This document shows positions 59,701-64,000 of a stretch of DNA of 64,000 nt, piece after piece (the stretch's first letter is position 1; every line of letters starts with the position of its first letter). This DNA is from Owenia fusiformis (taxonomy: Eukaryota > Annelida > Polychaeta > Sabellida > Oweniidae). The position numbers and the translations under genes were made by a program. The notes under the pieces are model-generated. The model saw nothing but the letters and a program-made list of their open reading frames with translations. It searched no databases and was not told where the DNA came from. The stretch lies in assembly GCA_903813345.2 (NCBI GenBank), contig CAIIXF020000011.1, forward strand, positions 23,293,754 through 23,357,753, in the 5' to 3' direction.

Positions 59701-60813
59701 ACTATAAATAACGTCCTCGGTGGTGCTGTTGTCAATACACCAATAGGAGTAACCACAACAACTAACGCAGGTATAACTACTCCTTTACAAATATAATTGG
59801 ATGTGTCATTCTTACCGATTTCATGGTTTCACCAATATGGTTAGGCATGGGCTCTACGTCATGTAGGACAATATAGTGAACATTATATTAACTTTCATTT
59901 ATTTACTTCAAGTCATTCTTTCCAGATTCTGCCAGTAGTACACCGACTACAACCACCAAATCAACTTCAACAAATGAAGGTATACAATTAGTTTATCTTT
60001 GATGTATCCATATTCGCATTCCACTATGACAATTACGGGAGAAAACGTATACAGTATATCTAAGGCGGTGCCCCTTTACTTTGGCTCTCTTATGGATAAG
60101 GAGATTGGTTTTTGTCCAGTTTAACATCTATTGAGACTTAATTTTTCATCTTACATCGTATGAGTACTTGTATCTTCTTAAATGTAAGATCTTTTCAATT
60201 TTTTCTTTAACATTTACTCCATGATTGCAATATGCATAGATTGTCTCTTGGTCGTGTGATTTTTCAATCATGGTACTGATTTATGAATGGTTAGGTATGA
60301 TCGGAGCTGTTAAACACTGTAATATTTGTGAGTTACATGGTTGGTTTGATATACCCCTGTGTGCAGACTATAGAACCTCTCTTCCGAGATGCAATATCGA
60401 ACGAATGCAAAGGATATTGTTTTGAATGCTTGGAATTCATATTTTGATAGCCCGTTGTACTTTTAAGTATTTATTTCCCCCGTGTTTTTAATATTAAACG
60501 GTCTTCACACGTGTGGCACTTGTACCAACATACGAGGGGTGATCAGGAATTTTGGGACTATTGGCTCTGAATTTCTCTTGTTGACTTGGATAATTGTAGC
60601 ATTGAATTCTTGGAATTAGTAAACTGCAGTGGCATTTGGTTAATTTTAGATTTTTGCACTCAACGGACAGATGGACTATATAGTGATCCTAACGACTGTG
60701 CCAGTTTTATAACCTGTGAAAATGGGATTAATCGTGGCGTCAACACCTGTGGCCAAGGAACTTTGTATTCCGATACGTGTAATGTTGTGACTGGGTAGAC
60801 AACGTTAATTGTG
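56727..60813 (+). pseudogene. GH18 chitinase plus CBM14, frameshifted twice
   Basis: Exons 56727-56790 (signal peptide MPGLNAVFVVVTMIIFGVNS), 56934-57110, 57334-57596, 57946-58070, 58209-58322, 58521-58706, 59230-59349, 59584-59770, 59926-59979 (Thr linker) and 60650-60813 (CBM14) mirror the exon plan of the first chitinase. [13 protein letters not shown], the active motif DGLDLDWE and [12 protein letters not shown] are all present. Exon 58209-58322 has lost one base near 58275 relative to both paralogous domains and meets TGA at 58315-58317. The CBM14 exon meets TAG at 60796-60798 just before its sixth Cys, which remains in another frame (DNVNC). It is a pseudogene, a null allele or an assembly error. 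The exons otherwise look constrained. Confidence 0.8.
58991..59240 (+). repeat. About 50-bp minisatellite of the exon 7 splice acceptor
   Basis: About five tandem units of TTGGTACATGTGCTTACATA, then TTTTATAG|ATATGTGCCCTCTG and a C/T-rich tail. The last unit is the real acceptor and start of exon 59230-59349 (ATATGTACCTATATCAAAGC). Earlier units keep the TATAG|ATATGT acceptor-like core except the first, which reads TATATAT. Confidence 0.85.
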
Positions 60814-61219
60814 GTAGGTAGTATGAAGTGTGACCAAACGCTATTTTTAAATATCTGTGCAATCAATCATTTAGTACAAAGAGTTAACTATATTAATTAC
60901 AACATGACATCAAATTCTTCAACGTTCATAGTTCAATGTGCCATGGACAATCAAAATTGCACCAGCTAATTTGGAATCTGATATAACTGATAATTTTAAA
61001 GTAATTATACGACACGTTTTGGTCAGTCATGCTTTTGGGCCACCCTTTACTCCCTCTTCTCTTTCGATGAACATTTTGAACACCGAGTAGATTAACGAAC
61101 TCGAATCACCGGTGCGTCTCTTGTGTTTTCAATTTAGTGAGAATTATGTTCGATAAAAATGTTGCCCAACTCTTCCATTTATAAGTGAACACTTACAGTT
61201 AAGTTGTAAATCATTATAG

Positions 61220-63756
61220 ATGTTACGTATTCTTCAACATCTTCATCTACGACATCAACTGAACTAACTAAAACACCAAGTGAGTCAACTACGACATCAA
61301 CTAAACCAACAACAATAACCGATCCAAGTACAGCACCAACTGAACCAACTAAAACACCAAGTGAGTCAACTACGACATCAACTAAACCAACAACAATAAC
61401 CGATCCAAGTACAGCACCAACTGAACCAACTAAAACATCAAGTGACCCAACTACAACAGCATCTAAGCCGTCAACAATAGTTACCGATCCAACGACAACA
61501 ACTAACATATCAACAGTTGATACTGGAGGTATGAATAGTGAAGCCGGTTCAACCATGTCTTAAAGGGTGACGATTAGCATCCCGTATAAAAACAATATGG
61601 CGGCTCCAGGCGAATCAACTGGATCAGTCCATTTTTAAGAAATAAGGGGAGTTCTGTAAAATCAAGTTTATTGAAATTGTCTTTGAGATAAAGTAATCCG
61701 TTTATAATGATTTTGAAAACGTTATCCAAAGAGTGATTGCGTTCAAAGAATACATGTACAACAGCCAATATAAATCCTTGTATTAGAAACCGGTTTGTCT
61801 TGCTTTGTTTCATTTGTAGGATATTTCATATGCCAAGCTTTGTGCTATTACGTTATGGGGAAATTTAGATGCCACTTTTTCCTTATTATACACAAATAGA
61901 AGATCCTGAAACTTCACCCATAAATGTGGAATTGATTTGTCAAAATAAAAATCACCCTTTTATAAATGTGTGACGATCTATAATATACTTATGCTATATA
62001 ACAGTTAGAGGTGTTGACACAACGACCTCGAACCTGTGAACCCTTGAGTATTATTCCGGGATCGGGCCTTTTATACCGAACGGTGAGCAACACCAGAAAC
62101 GAGCGTTCGATTTGCTAAACGATATGCGTCACCCTTTAAATGAACTCGTATGAACTCGATGGTGGCGTGTTCTTCATATCTGTCCCGTTGGTGTGTGGAT
62201 TGTGAATAAATATTGGTGTCAAATATTCTAAATCAATAACTAAAGCAAAACCAGTTCTTTTTTAAACTCTAATCTATTACATGTACAATGATGCAATATC
62301 AAAACATGTAAACTATTCATTAATGAATAAATTTAATCTTGGAGATTTTTGTAATTTTCATGTTAATGTATACAATTTAACCGATAGGATTCCCCACCTG
62401 TCCCGAAGTCCATAAACTCATTAGAATGTAAAAGTGTATGAATCCTACTTACATTTTAGAGGCATTTGGAACATTTGACTGTAGACGTGAGAATACTGGA
62501 TGTCAAAATGGAGGAGCGTGTAACTGGATTACATATCCTGGTTCGTGTGAATGTCTTCCTACGTTCTTTGGATTTGATTGTAGTGTTGCACAAGGTATGT
62601 CAACAGGTCAAGTTTATATTGTCTGCGTTTAAAATGAAATATATGTTTTGCTATGAAGGTAACCTTATTCACGAAATTGACTTTTTAAAAGTTGAAGACT
62701 ATAACAATATGTCACCACTTGTGGCGGTGACATTATAATCTTCACAAGATGTGAATTATTGTTGTACTGGTAGTACGATCTCCATCTTTTTGTGGACGGT
62801 ATTTGGCGGTTGGTTTTCGGCATTAGGTGGTTGGCCGTCTGTAACAAATGATAGGTGGTGACAGTTTGCATGTCGATGCCTTGTTTTTATTCAAACTATA
62901 GGCTCTGGGCTCAGAGTAGTTCATGTGTGTGACATGTCTTTTTCAGACAGTGTAACGAGCCCTGACCAATGTTATCCCAAATGTGTGATGGAAAACACCC
63001 TGGAATGTGTTACAACTGATCAAGGGTCGGAATGTGTTTGCAAGTATCCTTTCACTGGAGCTGATTGTTCAAAAAGACGAGGTGAGTTCTCAATTCAATC
63101 AATTTAGGCCTTTATCACGTATTAGAATAAATCACGAAAAATGAACATTTCAAGTTACTCATGTTAGATCTTACTCATGAAGGCTAACCATGCCTTTAAC
63201 AAGTGTTATAAGAGTTAAGTAAAAACTTATAAAAAATAAACACGAGAAAGCAAAAACAATCCCCAACGTCAAAGACAACAATCTAACGTAAAAGTTTTTA
63301 TACCCCCCCCCCACCATTCAGAATCCAATATCTAAATCTAAAACCTCTAGACATAAATCAATCACACATTAATGCCTGGGTCACATTTGATCCGATCCAT
63401 CTGACGGCGCCCGGCCGATTGAGTGTTCTGTTCAATATTGTATTCAATTTTGAACAAAATACTCAATCGGATGGGCGCCGTAGTGTAAATCAGAGCAAAT
63501 GTGACCAAGGTATTAACCATGCACTGTAGTTGACAATGGAGCTCTGTACATATTTTCAGTTAATGTTGAGTGCTCTGCCACAGACATGACAATAACAGTA
63601 ATTCCATATCCGGGAACATCAGCATTTACTGGCCGTGTATTCATTCCAAATCATCTGGACGCGCCTTGCCAATTTGACGTACAATCAGGAGCATATGTTA
63701 GCGGCAAGATTGCACATTCTGAATGTGGAATAGTCACCAAGACTGATACAACTATG
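61220..63756 (+). CDS. Mucin-EGF-EGF-ZP exons, 3' incomplete
   Basis: Exons 61220-61528 (103 residues, Thr/Ser/Pro-rich, 81-bp tandem unit), 62460-62594 and 62947-63081 (one EGF-like module each: CRRENTGCQNGGACNW ... CECLP ... DC, and CYPKC ... CVCKYPFTGADC) and 63560-63756 (start of a ZP domain: VECSATDMTITV, FTGRVFIP, APCQFDV, SECGIVTKTDTTM) are linked by phase-1 introns. EGF-ZP proteins polymerise through the ZP domain in extracellular matrices and include mollusc shell matrix proteins. No signal-peptide exon was found between 60814 and 61219, and the first exon begins in the phase the preceding CBM14 exon should leave, so these may be the C-terminal part of the second chitinase gene. The rest of the ZP lies beyond the window. 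Confidence 0.78.
61560..62139. repeat. MITE with TTAAAGGGTGACG ends
   Basis: TTAAAGGGTGACGATTAGC at the left is inverted at the right as GCGTCACCCTTTAA. It is about 580 bp and fills most of the intron after the mucin exon. The family is not recognised and no reading frame is present. Confidence 0.65.
63371..63514. repeat. 144-bp MITE with GGTCACATTTG ends
   Basis: AATGCCTGGGTCACATTTG and CAAATGTGACCAAGGTATT are inverted ends. Inside, CCGATTGAGT and ACTCAATCGG form a second palindrome with GCGCC on each side. The terminal GTCACATTT is shared with the nested element at 5129-5627, suggesting one superfamily. Confidence 0.75.
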
Positions 63757-64000
63757 GTATGGAACTCCATTAGTTTCCTTGTGTTGTGAAGTTCTGTTTC
63801 TAAATTGATTAGAGATTTTCTATACTGAGTACTATATCTATTATCTATTTTTATATATATATATGTCAATACACAAAATTCTTTGAATGTTCAAATAATG
63901 AAATGATTTTTTCTCATTTTTTCTGATATTTTACAAGTTATGTTTAAGTTTATTTTATAGGGAAGACCTTAGTTTTTATGATTTTTAGTTTTAGTTCGTA

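Noticed and set aside
61179-61556. 125-codon minus-strand frame rich in Val, Gly and Asp
   Set aside because: It is the antisense of the Thr/Pro-rich mucin exon; repeat composition keeps the opposite strand open.

Overview
The window is nuclear DNA of an invertebrate animal. It is AT-rich, its genes are cut by GT-AG introns with conserved phases, and it is crowded with decayed DNA transposons, foldback (long inverted repeat) elements, mariner relics and LINE pieces. The gene content points to a lophotrochozoan, most likely a mollusc: clan-2 cytochrome P450s, GH18 chitinases with CBM14 chitin-binding modules, C-type lectin/PAN proteins and an EGF-EGF-ZP protein. This is inference from gene families; no species can be named. 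Gene models were built by hand by joining exons through splice-site and reading-phase agreement. I saw no rRNA gene, intact tRNA gene or CRISPR array.

Layout: 1-1.16 kb, 3' end of a PAN/apple-domain protein (+). 3.8-9.9 kb, a complete 7-exon P450 of 493 residues (+). 10.5-13.2 kb, a 3-exon secreted PAN plus C-type lectin protein (-), with a mariner relic in intron 1. 14.9-15.8 kb, a small type I membrane protein with one sushi/CCP domain (+). 16.3-17.6 kb, a single-exon ankyrin/SOCS-box protein (-), divergent from a two-exon membrane protein at 17.9-18.6 kb (+). 19.3-23.1 kb, a large inverted-repeat region. 23.2-27.7 kb, a second P450 (-) with the same seven exons, broken in exon 6 by an 8-bp tandem duplication. 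27.7-31.9 kb, intergenic DNA with a repeated CACGTG-containing motif. 31.9-55.5 kb, a 20-exon chitinase gene (+) that reads as signal peptide, active-looking GH18, Thr linker, GH18 without its catalytic residues, CBM14, Thr/Pro linkers, CBM14 (964 residues). 56.7-60.8 kb, a second chitinase (+) with an intact DGLDLDWE motif but frameshifts in exon 5 and in its CBM14 exon. 61.2 kb to the window end, Thr/Pro mucin, two EGF and the first ZP exon, all in the phase that would let them splice onto the chitinase.

The P450s are predicted membrane-bound oxidases. The lectin, sushi, chitinase and EGF-ZP genes encode secreted or surface proteins of the kind used in chitin turnover, mucosal defence and extracellular matrix (in molluscs, shell matrix). 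The most notable points are the chitinase with one live and one dead catalytic domain, the possible chitinase-EGF-ZP fusion, a gene-conversion-like exon 5 shared by the two P450s, and two minisatellites that have amplified splice-site sequences.
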